Source of the DNA: JAHELQ01 sp965603365
GTDB taxonomy: Bacteria; Acidobacteriota; Aminicenantia; UBA2199
Direction of reading: 5' to 3'
Length of the DNA stretch: 22,970 nucleotides
Assembly (NCBI GenBank): GCA_965603365.1
Contig: CBFDCR010000079.1
Span: 1-22,970, forward strand
Positions 1 to 8,297 of the stretch are shown here, in pieces (position 1 is the first letter of the stretch; each line of letters starts with the position of its first letter). A program made the translations under genes and the position numbers. A model generated the notes under the pieces. The model was not told where the DNA came from, made no database searches, and saw nothing but the letters and a program-made list of their open reading frames with translations.

Positions 1-1
1 G

Positions 2-166
2 AAAATTCCGGGTAACGAAACCTTCTATATGATTATCAGTGTGTCGGATATTGAGCACCTTGAATCCGACAAAGGTTTATGTACGGTTCCTGGTCACTGC
101 GAAGGTCGGTTGTTGAATAAGAGACGGTCTACCTTAATTGAGAGCTGTATTGAAATATCTCTTTAA
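2..166 (+). CDS. Possible 3' end of an unrecognised gene (partial)
   Basis: One frame stays open from the window edge to a TAA at 164-166, giving 54 residues that include the stretch FYMIISVSDIEHLES. I do not recognise the family. If real, this is the C-terminus of a gene that begins outside the window. An open frame of this length can occur by chance. The consensus promoter of the next gene overlaps its last codons, which is common at gene ends but proves nothing. The call is weak. Confidence 0.25.
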   Translation, partial: KIPGNETFYMIISVSDIEHLESDKGLCTVPGHCEGRLLNKRRSTLIESCIEISL

Positions 167-178
167 AAACCTTATAAT
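150..178 (+). promoter_or_regulatory. Sigma70-type promoter for the 180-aa membrane protein gene
   Basis: TTGAAA at 150-155 and TATAAT at 173-178 are separated by 17 bp. This is near-consensus and places the transcription start about 185, some 48 bases before the ATG at 233. The call is inferred from sequence only. Confidence 0.65.
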
Positions 179-193
179 TCGTCATGTGAATGT

Positions 194-211
194 TGTAATC
201 TTGAGATTACA
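194..211 (+). promoter_or_regulatory. Palindrome just downstream of the promoter, possible operator
   Basis: TGTAATC, four bases (TTGA), then GATTACA form a perfect 7+7 inverted repeat. It lies about 10-27 bases after the predicted transcription start and just before the ribosome binding site GGAGG at 223-227. A repressor site or a small RNA hairpin in the leader would both fit. No regulator gene is visible nearby. Confidence 0.35.
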
Positions 212-232
212 GGAGCTTTTATGGAGGTTTAA

Positions 233-775
233 ATGTTTCTGAGCATAGTTGGAACGATTGGCCCAATTTTAGTAGGCATAGCCGCAATAATTGCATCCCA
301 CTTCCTTAACAGAAAAACGTTAAATTTAAAGAGGAATGAGGACAGAGTCGATTTAATTAACAGAATGTTGTCGGAATTTTACGGACCTTTCCAACAACTT
401 AGATTAAAAAGTTGTAAATTATATGAAAGATTTACTATTGATAAACCCAAAGATTTCCGTACTGTAAGAGTGCTTCTCAGCGGGCATAAGTTTGAGGGGA
501 ATGACAAAATTCTGCTCGAAGAAATTTTAGAAATAGGGGAAGAACTTCAAGGACTAATAAAAGAAAAGGCTGGCCTGGTAGACGATAAAAAGTTAAGAAC
601 TGAAATCTTACCTGAATATAATAAACATACAACGCTTCTAAAACTGATGTATGAAGGAAAAATTCAAGGTGAGTATGACAGATTCAAAGACGATGTGTTC
701 CCCCGCGAGCTTGATGCTGAAATTGATCGAAGAATAAACGAACTCCAGGCAGAACTAAAAGAGATAAAATCATAA
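233..775 (+). CDS. Small N-terminally membrane-anchored protein, function unknown
   Basis: This is a 180-residue protein. The first 25 or so residues form one hydrophobic segment (MFLSIVGTIGPILVGIAAII), followed by a basic stretch (NRKTLNLKRNEDR) and then a charged, helical soluble domain. This suggests a single-pass protein with most of its mass in the cytoplasm. The start is well supported by GGAGG six bases upstream and a consensus promoter. I do not recognise the soluble domain. The gene converges on the kinase gene that ends at 831, is AT-rich like that gene, and lies at the edge of a putative defence operon. A role in the island is therefore possible but unproven. Confidence 0.75.
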   Translation: MFLSIVGTIGPILVGIAAIIASHFLNRKTLNLKRNEDRVDLINRMLSEFYGPFQQLRLKSCKLYERFTIDKPKDFRTVRVLLSGHKFEGNDKILLEEILEIGEELQGLIKEKAGLVDDKKLRTEILPEYNKHTTLLKLMYEGKIQGEYDRFKDDVFPRELDAEIDRRINELQAELKEIKS

Positions 776-830
776 TACTTTCTCTCTATTTCAAATTGAT
801 CGATGGACAAGGTGGACACCAACGTTGATA

Positions 831-1721
831 TTAAATTGCATATTTTCTTTCCAGCAAATGAAACTGTTTCTGAATCCTTGCCATCTTAAAACGACGACTT
901 TTTGAGTACTGTAGCATTTTTTCAATCATTTTGAAGATATCATTCCTATTTGGCTGAAAATCACTATGCCTGATTTGTCCGATAGGTACATTCCCTTGAA
1001 AAATAAACCAGAATAATTTTCCTAATTGAAAAATATCAGATTTTTCATCAATTTTACAATCAAATTGGTACTCTATATCTTGATTTTCTGTATAAACTTT
1101 ATTCATCACTTCTGGAGATAACCACCCCGTTGGCCCAATCATTTCGCATTGATCATCAAAGTCTTCGTTCCTTTTGGCAATAAGCCCTAAATCACCTATC
1201 TTCCAGGCATTACCGGTAAACAAAATGTTCTCCGGCTTTATATCTCGATGGTATATGCCAATATCATGTAATTCTTTTATCCCGTTCGAGATCTCTCTAC
1301 AAAATTTTAATTTTTCTTGAATGTCTAATTCGTTATCCAGATCCAGCATATATTCTTTGAGATTACAGTCAGCTTTTTCCATCACATAATAGGAGTACAC
1401 CTTCCTCTCAATTTCGATCTGACCGTCAAAAAAGTATTCAATAATATTTTTACATTTACGGGCCTTAGCGGTATTAAGGGCCCTAATCTCTCTTTGAAAC
1501 CGCTCAATTCTTTTCTTTTTTGATGAATTTTTACTATCAAATTTACATATTTTTAAAATTCTATTTGGATATACCCCATTTGGATCTTTCAAAACAAAGA
1601 TTGATGAATTGAATCCTGGTCTATATTGAGCATTATTTATTTTGTAGGTATAGGATTCATGTACTAAAAAATTTTTTGTTCTATCACGAGACGTTTTTAC
1701 ATTTTTGTTAATGATCCTCAT
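831..1721 (-). CDS. Hanks-type serine/threonine protein kinase
   Basis: A 296-residue soluble kinase without transmembrane segments. The expected subdomains are visible: a degenerate glycine loop around residues 35-45, the ATP-binding lysine in ILKIC (K57), a likely helix-C glutamate (E78), the catalytic loop HRDIKPEN (158-165), a DLG metal-binding motif (177-179, usually DFG) and SPE in place of APE (202-204). Key catalytic residues are present, so activity is expected. It is the last gene of the seven-gene operon, and its start overlaps the end of the DUF262 gene by 14 bases, which implies translational coupling. The kinase fold is certain. The substrate is unknown; the DUF262 partner, phage proteins or host translation factors are all possible. 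Base composition is very AT-rich compared with the ssp-like genes. Confidence 0.93.
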   Translation of the reverse strand: MRIINKNVKTSRDRTKNFLVHESYTYKINNAQYRPGFNSSIFVLKDPNGVYPNRILKICKFDSKNSSKKKRIERFQREIRALNTAKARKCKNIIEYFFDGQIEIERKVYSYYVMEKADCNLKEYMLDLDNELDIQEKLKFCREISNGIKELHDIGIYHRDIKPENILFTGNAWKIGDLGLIAKRNEDFDDQCEMIGPTGWLSPEVMNKVYTENQDIEYQFDCKIDEKSDIFQLGKLFWFIFQGNVPIGQIRHSDFQPNRNDIFKMIEKMLQYSKSRRFKMARIQKQFHLLERKYAI

Positions 1722-2844
1722 TTAATACTTCCATACTATTATCTTTTTCGATATTTGGTTCTTTAACAATACTTTGCAACCTCTTAAAAGAAATGATTGT
1801 ATAGGCTCCGAGCTTCTCTAACTCATCTTCATTCACCTCATAAAATTTCAAAATTGACTCCTGAATTTCATTGGGTTTAGGGTCAGTATTTAATAGGAAC
1901 CCATTGAAAAAATCTAAGCGTTTCAATCTGGCATTTTTTGAGTTAGATTGACTAACACAATGAAGTGCGTATTCTTTAAATGGCTCACAATCCTCAGTCG
2001 ATGGAGCAATATCTTCTCCGACTAAAACCAGGAGTTTATAAAAGTATTCAAAAATTTGAATCTCTAGGTCCAGACTTTGATTAATGAAACCAAATAGGGT
2101 ATAGAAATCATTCCTCTGTTTATACCTTGTCTCTTTTAATGGAAATATTTCGTTCAGATGATCAAGTATATCAACAATCCTTTCAAATCTTTCAAAAAAT
2201 TTGTCATATTCTGCTTCTGTAATGTCTTCTTCGAACATTTTGTCAACATAAATTTTTTTGTCGGTAATGCCATATTTCATTTGACAGACCAACTCTCCCA
2301 TAAAATCTGCGTCAGTCATTCTTCTAAGTGAAGATTCTGGAAATAATTGAAAAGATTGAAACTTCTCATTTGTTGATAAAATATCTATAAGTGAAAGGAA
2401 TCTGGTGTCATAATACTGCGCTTTATTTAGCTCTGGCCGGTTTAACTTAAGACCAGTTGAATTGACCAGAGAATAAAATTGTTCCATTTTCTCGTCTGTT
2501 TTTATATTGGTGATTATTGTGACAGATAGGATATACTTTAAAAATTCCGGGAATTTATCGGGATCGTACTCCGCCTTTTTCAGATCAGGAAATTGTTTCT
2601 TATAATATCCCAATATTGCTCTTGTTCTTTGCTGTCCGTCAACAATATCGAAGATGCCATCTTTTTTCATATATAAAAAGAAATTTGGGATTGGATAATT
2701 ATTCTTTATAGAATCGATTAACCTCTGTTTGTGTTTAACTGGCCAAATTTCGTTCCTTTGATAAGGAGGATTTAAATTAAGCTTATTATCTTCATAGAGT
2801 CGAATTATTTTCTCGACAGTCCATTTTTCGATTTGAAATTCCAT
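1708..2844 (-). CDS. DUF262 (GmrS/SspE N-domain-like) protein without a visible HNH domain
   Basis: A 378-residue protein with the DUF262 hallmarks: PPYQRNEIW near residues 27-34 and IVDGQQRTRAILGY near 67-80. The DGQQR motif belongs to the ParB/Srx-like NTPase fold found in GmrSD, BrxU and SspE. Those proteins usually continue into a C-terminal DUF1524 HNH nuclease. Here the C-terminal half shows no His-Ile-x-Pro or HNH-like motif and ends in a charged tail. DUF262 in SspE senses phosphorothioate DNA and hydrolyses nucleotides, so by context this protein may be the sensor of the operon, passing its signal to the co-translated kinase. It starts one base after the preceding stop codon, with AGGGG about nine bases upstream. 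Family assignment is strong; the role is inferred. Confidence 0.85.
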   Translation of the reverse strand: MEFQIEKWTVEKIIRLYEDNKLNLNPPYQRNEIWPVKHKQRLIDSIKNNYPIPNFFLYMKKDGIFDIVDGQQRTRAILGYYKKQFPDLKKAEYDPDKFPEFLKYILSVTIITNIKTDEKMEQFYSLVNSTGLKLNRPELNKAQYYDTRFLSLIDILSTNEKFQSFQLFPESSLRRMTDADFMGELVCQMKYGITDKKIYVDKMFEEDITEAEYDKFFERFERIVDILDHLNEIFPLKETRYKQRNDFYTLFGFINQSLDLEIQIFEYFYKLLVLVGEDIAPSTEDCEPFKEYALHCVSQSNSKNARLKRLDFFNGFLLNTDPKPNEIQESILKFYEVNEDELEKLGAYTIISFKRLQSIVKEPNIEKDNSMEVLNEDH

Positions 2845-2845
2845 A

Positions 2846-3247
2846 TTAATTTTCCCCTATAATATTGAAGTTTTTTAGGTATTGGATGCCTTTGTCGAGA
2901 TTGGGGAAGGTGATGTGGGCGGTGGAGTGGATGATATCGAAGTATTTTTTGAAGTGGGGGTCGGTGGGGGAGCGTTCGTCTACCAGGATTATTGTTTTGT
3001 TGAGGGAGGCGGCTAAGCCGACTTCGAGGGCCAAGCCGTAGCCTGAGGGATTTGTCTTTTCCATGTAGCCGAAAAGGATATCGCACTGTTTGATAAAATG
3101 GACATCCCAGGTCCAGTATTGCCGGCTGCCTGGCAACTGGTGGGCACGGGGATTAAAAAAGATAAAGCCACCCGCCAGGGAGTCGATCAGTCGCTGCTGC
3201 CAGTTGGAGGCAAAGCCGCCGGATAAGTATACTTTTGGTTTATGCAT
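2846..3247 (-). CDS. Nucleoside 2-deoxyribosyltransferase-like protein
   Basis: Read from the ATG at 3245-3247 this is a 133-residue protein. That start has GGAG eight bases upstream and begins directly with the first beta strand (KVYLSGG). An upstream start at 3316 would add 23 non-conserved residues. The fold signature fits nucleoside 2-deoxyribosyltransferases: GGF at the N-terminus, FNPRAH, YWTWD (44-48), a CD pair (55-56) and GLALEVGLA (71-79), where E75 corresponds to the usual nucleophile. Relatives cleave or transfer glycosidic bonds of nucleosides or nucleotides, and similar folds (SLOG, TIR-like) act as signal makers or NAD-depleting effectors in defence operons. Its start overlaps the upstream membrane protein gene by eight bases. 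The substrate is unknown. Confidence 0.75.
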   Translation of the reverse strand: MHKPKVYLSGGFASNWQQRLIDSLAGGFIFFNPRAHQLPGSRQYWTWDVHFIKQCDILFGYMEKTNPSGYGLALEVGLAASLNKTIILVDERSPTDPHFKKYFDIIHSTAHITFPNLDKGIQYLKNFNIIGEN

Positions 3248-3962
3248 CTGGCTTCTCCGGTTTGTGTAGACGGTAAAATTTGGCGATAAAAATTGGGAAA
3301 GGGATCTTGTAGGCAATGGCCAGGAATCGATTTCGGGTGAGATTCAAAAAGTAACCGGTCACCACAAGAAGCAGGTAACCGATTATAAATTTAAAATGGG
3401 CATAGAAAAAGTCGATTTTCAGGCCTAAATGGAAAATAATACCGTTGATTAATCCGGCCATCCCGATGGAGACCACGACAATATTTAGGTGGTTGCACAA
3501 TTCGGCCCTGAACATAAAAGTATATATTTTTTTGTCCGCCTCCGGTATATAAGACATGGCCATGCCTCTCATGCTGTGAAAACTCAAACTGTCGATCTTA
3601 TTTTGAGCTTCGGCGTCATCTTCCAGTAGTTTTTTTAGAATGATTTTTGATATTTCAAATTCCCCGGATTTTTCGATGCCCGCTCTTATTTTATCCACTC
3701 CTATCTTCTTCTTAACAATTTTTAATAATTTGCGCCAAAGATTATCTCGAAGCAGCGCCACACCGTAGATAATGTAGCCGGAAATGTAGCCGAAAGTTAA
3801 TAGAAGCCAATGGCTGGCGTTCCAGGCTTTGTCAAATATGCGGGAAAAATCGGGATTTATAAAAAAACCGAGCAAAAAGATTAAGGTGATACCGGGGAGC
3901 AGGAAGCCGAGGATTTCCAGGAAAAATTCCTTGAGGCCTTCCATAAGTTTGGATAGATCCAT
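3240..3962 (-). CDS. Four-helix membrane protein of unknown function
   Basis: A 240-residue protein with four hydrophobic segments at about residues 13-35, 52-71, 158-180 and 190-208. A charged loop of about 85 residues (about 72-157) lies between the second and third, and the C-terminal tail is basic. I do not recognise the family. It sits between the PAPS-reductase-like gene (11-base gap) and the deoxyribosyltransferase-like gene (8-base overlap), so it is almost certainly co-expressed with both. Membrane proteins in defence operons often serve as pore-forming or anchoring effectors. That role here is an inference from context only. Confidence 0.8.
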   Translation of the reverse strand: MDLSKLMEGLKEFFLEILGFLLPGITLIFLLGFFINPDFSRIFDKAWNASHWLLLTFGYISGYIIYGVALLRDNLWRKLLKIVKKKIGVDKIRAGIEKSGEFEISKIILKKLLEDDAEAQNKIDSLSFHSMRGMAMSYIPEADKKIYTFMFRAELCNHLNIVVVSIGMAGLINGIIFHLGLKIDFFYAHFKFIIGYLLLVVTGYFLNLTRNRFLAIAYKIPFPIFIAKFYRLHKPEKPDA

Positions 3963-3973
3963 GGGTTATTTCC

Positions 3974-5083
3974 TCATAAAAAACATATGTTGCAGCCTTG
4001 CTGTTCGGAGAGGTCGAGGATGTCGATGAGGTAGGGGGACGGTTCTGCTGAGGCGTTTAAGCTGCGCTTGAGGTGGTCTTCCTTGATCCGCTGGATTCGT
4101 TCCGGTTGAATGAGTTCTTCTAAGCTTTCGGTGTCTTTCCAGGTAAAGCCGTCCTTTTCATACGCCATCGCCTGCTGAAACAGGTCCGGGTGCTGTTCGT
4201 ACAGCCAGACCCACTCGATCCTTCGCTGGAAAAAACAGAAAAAGCAGCCGGAGCGGCTGCGGGCATAATGACCCGCTTTACCGTTGACCTTAAATGGAAT
4301 TTTTTGGTAATACCCCGGAATACCGACGCCGCTGTGCTGTAGAATGCGAAAAATGTCATCTCTAACGAGGCTATCTTCATTTTCCAGCAATGAGAACGAT
4401 TCCAGTTGGGAGAGGGGGTAATCGGTATCTTTTAAGAATTCAAACACCACCCGGTTAAAGTCCACGATACCGAGGGAAAGGAGCTCATTCAGTTTTTGTG
4501 TTCTGGTACAGCCGGGACGTGTCTGCTGCTGCGCAACCTTTTCGGCGGCGGCTAAAAGGGTCTCATCATCGGCAACCTTCCGGTATAGACGCAAAAGAGT
4601 GGGAATGTTTGGGTTATCCAATACCTTCACGATTACATCGCTGCTCCAGATATTCTTGCGAAAGGGGAAGATGGACTGGATGTTGGGCTTCCTTGAGATG
4701 TAGCCGTCCCGGTCTTCATCTCCCCGGATGGCCACGTAGGAAATCACCGGATCGCTGCCCACAAATTGCTCGAAGGGTTCCAGCTTCATGTTTTTGGTGC
4801 ACCAGCGGGCATGTTGGGATGGCAAAAAGCCGCCGTACAGATGGTAGAAAAAATCGAAAGGGGCTTCGGGACTGCCTTTGGCGGCTCTTAATCGGACGAT
4901 TTCCTTTCCCAGGTAGGCTTGCAGATTGTCGATGAAGCGGTAAGTCTCCTTCAACTCCTTGCCGGTGTCACAGAAATAATACTCGATATCCAGTTCAGGG
5001 CAGTGTTCTTTTAGATAGACAGCTAAAGCCGCGCTGTCTTTGCCGCCGGAGATTCCTAACACATGCCTGACTTTACTCATCAT
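3974..5083 (-). CDS. sspD: SspD-like (DndC/PAPS reductase family) ATP pyrophosphatase
   Basis: A 369-residue protein with the PP-loop SGGKDS at residues 12-17, FCDTGKELKETY (37-48) and several cysteines: C95 in WCTKN, C192, a CxxC at 280-283 (GCFFC) and a C-terminal CxxC at 364-367. PP-loop enzymes of this family adenylate a substrate. DndC and SspD do this on DNA before sulfur is inserted into the backbone, and DndC carries an iron-sulfur cluster, which the cysteine set here could support. The length and the neighbours (DUF4007 and a large ATPase) argue against an ordinary assimilatory CysH. The start at 5083 overlaps the end of the ATPase gene by 11 bases, with GAAGGA upstream as ribosome binding site. 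BREX type 4 BrxP is the main alternative, but no pglZ or brxL is present. Confidence 0.85.
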   Translation of the reverse strand: MMSKVRHVLGISGGKDSAALAVYLKEHCPELDIEYYFCDTGKELKETYRFIDNLQAYLGKEIVRLRAAKGSPEAPFDFFYHLYGGFLPSQHARWCTKNMKLEPFEQFVGSDPVISYVAIRGDEDRDGYISRKPNIQSIFPFRKNIWSSDVIVKVLDNPNIPTLLRLYRKVADDETLLAAAEKVAQQQTRPGCTRTQKLNELLSLGIVDFNRVVFEFLKDTDYPLSQLESFSLLENEDSLVRDDIFRILQHSGVGIPGYYQKIPFKVNGKAGHYARSRSGCFFCFFQRRIEWVWLYEQHPDLFQQAMAYEKDGFTWKDTESLEELIQPERIQRIKEDHLKRSLNASAEPSPYLIDILDLSEQQGCNICFL

Positions 5084-8000
5084 TCATTTCGTCCTTCAAC
5101 AGGCTTAACAATGCTATGATATTCGTTTTTTTGTCTCCTGTCAATTTTGACTTTACCGACTCTTTGATTTTTACAGCCTCTTTCATCCTCTCTTTGGGGA
5201 AGCGAAGTGTTTTGCGGTGCAGCCCCTCTGCTGAAGAGATCATCTCCAGTTTGACGATCTCCTCTTTCTGGGGATCAATGTGCGATTTCTCAAATTCGCA
5301 TAGATTGTCCAGTTCATAAATCATATCCCGCAGTTTGTCATGGATCATGAATTCATCCTGGTCGTTGATTTGTTCGGCGGGTCGTCCCAGCACACTGTGA
5401 ATGATGGATTTCAGCCAGACCTTTCTTTCATCTGTGTGAGAATGAAGTCGGGCATAGAATGATTGTTGGTGGGGCAGCAGCAAATGTTCCCTTAACGATT
5501 TATATCTCTCGGCAATGGCCATTTTGTAGGCTTCAAATTTAAGTTGTTGAAGTCCCAATTCCCGGAGCAGGGTTTCCTCCAGCCGGTCACAGAGTTCATC
5601 AAAGCAATTTCTCAATTCCCGGATCCCTTTTTGCAATTTTTCTACGAATTCTTCTAAATTTTGATCCGACTCGTTTAAAGAGGTCATGGAGTAACCCAGT
5701 GCCAAAGGCAAGTCCTCAAAAAATGTCTTTTCCGGATCTCTGGCAGCGGCGATGGCCTCCCGTATGGCGGCGGCAGTTGGAGACAGTCGCCGGGTTTTCC
5801 GGCTGTACTCCGGTAGCCTGCTGTAAAAGATCAGGAAGGGCTTGATGGTATCGATAAAACCGGTTTGGGTCAATTGATTTTGCTGCTCCTTTTGGACCAT
5901 CAGCCTGTATTTGTTGAACAAATCGATTTTAATACCGTCAATATCAAAAGCCTTGATGGTGTACTTTTCGGGCCTTTTGGTTAACGACTGAAGTATCTCG
6001 ACATTCAAATCCGGCACGTAAATATCATTAAAATAGAGGGCATAATCGTCTCGTTTTATAAAAAGGTAGATAGGAATCCAGAACTCCAGGAAGCCTTCCT
6101 TTAACTTAAACGGTCTCTGCCGCAAAGTGCCTACCAGATGGGCAAGACATTTCTTGCTCTTTCTGGCAGAAGCCAGGAACTCTTCACAGGCATTCCACAG
6201 AGGCTGAAACGTCGGTTCTGTGGGTTCGGATAAAGTCATGGCACACTCCAATTCCCTGTGCAGGCCGGTTTCCTTCAACAAGCTCAAATATATGGTCTTT
6301 TCCGGGGGGAACCTGTCTTCGGGAAAGCCTGAGTCTCTTTCGTGCCAGTGGTTGACGAGTCGCTGAAAAAAGAGTTTTTTGGCCTGCGATATAGGGGAAG
6401 AGAGCTTATGGCGATTGATCAATTCATTGGGGAACCGGGGGGTATAGGGGTAAACGTTTTCACAGATTATAGATAAAAGGGCATTAAAATCTCTTCTATT
6501 CTCTATGGTCTGGATCTTTCCCTTTAAAATCCAGGTAAAATCCTCTGACTGATAAAGGTCATTCATGATTTTCTGATTCAACTCATTGATGAGGTGGATG
6601 TGAAGGGCTTTGAGTTCTTTGCGAGCCACCGGATCATCCATGTGGAGCGCCAGGACATGTTTGACCTTTTCGATTTCCAGCAATACACCTCTGATGTCGA
6701 GAGTACGGCGGTGCAGGCCGAATAAAATAGCCTCCCGGCAATCTGTTGATGCAGCCACCACGGAATCGGTGGTTAGTTGGTCGTCAAAGATCAGGTTAAT
6801 GATGCCGTCCACCTCCCCTTCGGGAGCATCGTGGATCGATGCCGTGGACAGGCGAAAGGCAAAGAAACGGGGGGTACCGACTTTAAAATACGCAGCCTTA
6901 GCCATCAGATAGGGGAAATGGAAATATTGCTGTAATTTGGGGGTGATGTCAACCGGAAGATCGACGGCTGTTTCCGCTCTTTTGATCTCCCATTCGATAT
7001 CGATGTCTGTTCCCTCAAATAACACAAAACATCTTTTGTATTCTTGAAAGCGGATGATCTTTTTTGTTTTCAAAACATGGATCAGTTGGAGAGGGTCTTT
7101 GACCCCTAAACATATATTGGCGTAGGCGGTGAGAAATGTTTCATCGATGCGGGCCGCTTTGGAGGCAGAGATATTCAACAAGCCAATGGTTTTTATTAAT
7201 TTTGCCGCGTCCGGATAATTCTCTTTAAAGAATGGTTCCACCCGTTCTAAGGCACTGCGAATAGCCGTCCACTGCAGGTAGTCGGGATTAAATTTGGTAG
7301 ATAAAAAAGAATAGAAATTGTGGGCCAAATAGTCATATACACAACCAATATGATAGAATGGCGCTTTGGTGCGATCAAAATTTTTGATCCCCACTTCATT
7401 CGGGGCTTCCAGGAAGGTAAACAAAGACCGCTCGTTCTGGCCGTATTTTTGCAAGGCAAGGGTTAAAATCGAAGCCGATAAAATATCGAGGGGATACAAT
7501 CGGAAGGCCAATTCGTGCATGAGAGATCGATTAAAAGGAAAAGTGCGGGATTCTTGGATGATGTTCAGTAACTCTTTTGGCGTTTCATCTATTTTTCCAG
7601 TGATTTCTCTCTCAAAATAGGCGGCCGCCAGCACCAGTAATTGTTCCACCGGCTCATTAAAGGCGATCTCTTTAAAACGCCCCTTTACCTTTTCCCACTC
7701 TAACCGCTGGCTCCGGTTTAATCCGCTGGTATAGGCGTCAAAATTTTGATGGAGAGTGGTAATAAACAGTATGTCTTTATCGGTATCGTTGGCAAACTCG
7801 GCTACCTGTTGAATAAAATACAATTCCCGTTCCGGGTTATTCCGGGCGGCATATTCTAAGAATTTTCCAAACTCGTCAATTAAAACCACCAGGCCCAAAT
7901 CTTGCTGCTCACATTTTACATAATAGCGCTGGAGTTCGTCCAGTATTTTAACGCTGTCTTCCGCGACTGAAACCGCGGCGGCAAATGATTTGAAAAGGGT

Positions 8001-8297
8001 TTGGTATTCGCCAATAATTTTTAAAAATTTATATTTACGGCCGTTGTCAACCGACAAATGAGAGCTTTTAAAGAAAAGCCGCTCTCCGTTGAGTTGTTTT
8101 TCAAGGGCCCACAGAAAAGAAGACTTCCCTGTTCCATAGCTGCCGATAATATTAAATGAATGAATGCCGAGGGCGTAGTCAGCTTCCAGTTGCTGAAAGA
8201 CAAGTTCGCTGTTGGGGGTAGAGATGTAACTTAAATTTTTATTTCCATCCCGGATGATGTTTATGGAGGGAGTAAACTTACTTCTGGTAGTAATCAT
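5073..8297 (-). CDS. sspC: SspC-like large P-loop ATPase
   Basis: A 1074-residue protein with a Walker A motif GSYGTGKSS at residues 52-60 and a Walker B LVVLIDE at 136-142, followed by FGKFLEY. The rest is a long, mostly helical region without motifs I recognise, with charged stretches near the C-terminus. It resembles both SspC of phosphorothioation systems and the BrxC/PglY ATPases of BREX. The flanking DUF4007 and PAPS-reductase-like genes favour SspC. SspC is an ATPase needed for phosphorothioate installation in ssp systems. The start overlaps the DUF4007 gene by 20 bases and the end overlaps the sspD-like gene by 11, so the three are probably translated together. No lesions are seen over the 3.2 kb reading frame. 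Confidence 0.82.
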   Translation of the reverse strand: MITTRSKFTPSINIIRDGNKNLSYISTPNSELVFQQLEADYALGIHSFNIIGSYGTGKSSFLWALEKQLNGERLFFKSSHLSVDNGRKYKFLKIIGEYQTLFKSFAAAVSVAEDSVKILDELQRYYVKCEQQDLGLVVLIDEFGKFLEYAARNNPERELYFIQQVAEFANDTDKDILFITTLHQNFDAYTSGLNRSQRLEWEKVKGRFKEIAFNEPVEQLLVLAAAYFEREITGKIDETPKELLNIIQESRTFPFNRSLMHELAFRLYPLDILSASILTLALQKYGQNERSLFTFLEAPNEVGIKNFDRTKAPFYHIGCVYDYLAHNFYSFLSTKFNPDYLQWTAIRSALERVEPFFKENYPDAAKLIKTIGLLNISASKAARIDETFLTAYANICLGVKDPLQLIHVLKTKKIIRFQEYKRCFVLFEGTDIDIEWEIKRAETAVDLPVDITPKLQQYFHFPYLMAKAAYFKVGTPRFFAFRLSTASIHDAPEGEVDGIINLIFDDQLTTDSVVAASTDCREAILFGLHRRTLDIRGVLLEIEKVKHVLALHMDDPVARKELKALHIHLINELNQKIMNDLYQSEDFTWILKGKIQTIENRRDFNALLSIICENVYPYTPRFPNELINRHKLSSPISQAKKLFFQRLVNHWHERDSGFPEDRFPPEKTIYLSLLKETGLHRELECAMTLSEPTEPTFQPLWNACEEFLASARKSKKCLAHLVGTLRQRPFKLKEGFLEFWIPIYLFIKRDDYALYFNDIYVPDLNVEILQSLTKRPEKYTIKAFDIDGIKIDLFNKYRLMVQKEQQNQLTQTGFIDTIKPFLIFYSRLPEYSRKTRRLSPTAAAIREAIAAARDPEKTFFEDLPLALGYSMTSLNESDQNLEEFVEKLQKGIRELRNCFDELCDRLEETLLRELGLQQLKFEAYKMAIAERYKSLREHLLLPHQQSFYARLHSHTDERKVWLKSIIHSVLGRPAEQINDQDEFMIHDKLRDMIYELDNLCEFEKSHIDPQKEEIVKLEMISSAEGLHRKTLRFPKERMKEAVKIKESVKSKLTGDKKTNIIALLSLLKDEMNDE

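Noticed and set aside
776..830. Possible bidirectional terminator between the converging genes
   Set aside because: Only a short GGTG/CACC hairpin is visible, without a stable GC stem or T-run.
2805..3086. 93-residue minus-strand reading frame
   Set aside because: Arginine/proline-rich shadow frame of the deoxyribosyltransferase-like gene, with no ribosome binding site.
3974..5083. Ordinary assimilatory PAPS reductase (CysH)
   Set aside because: It is too long, has an additional cysteine set, and is co-translated with a DUF4007 protein and a giant ATPase instead of sulfate assimilation genes.
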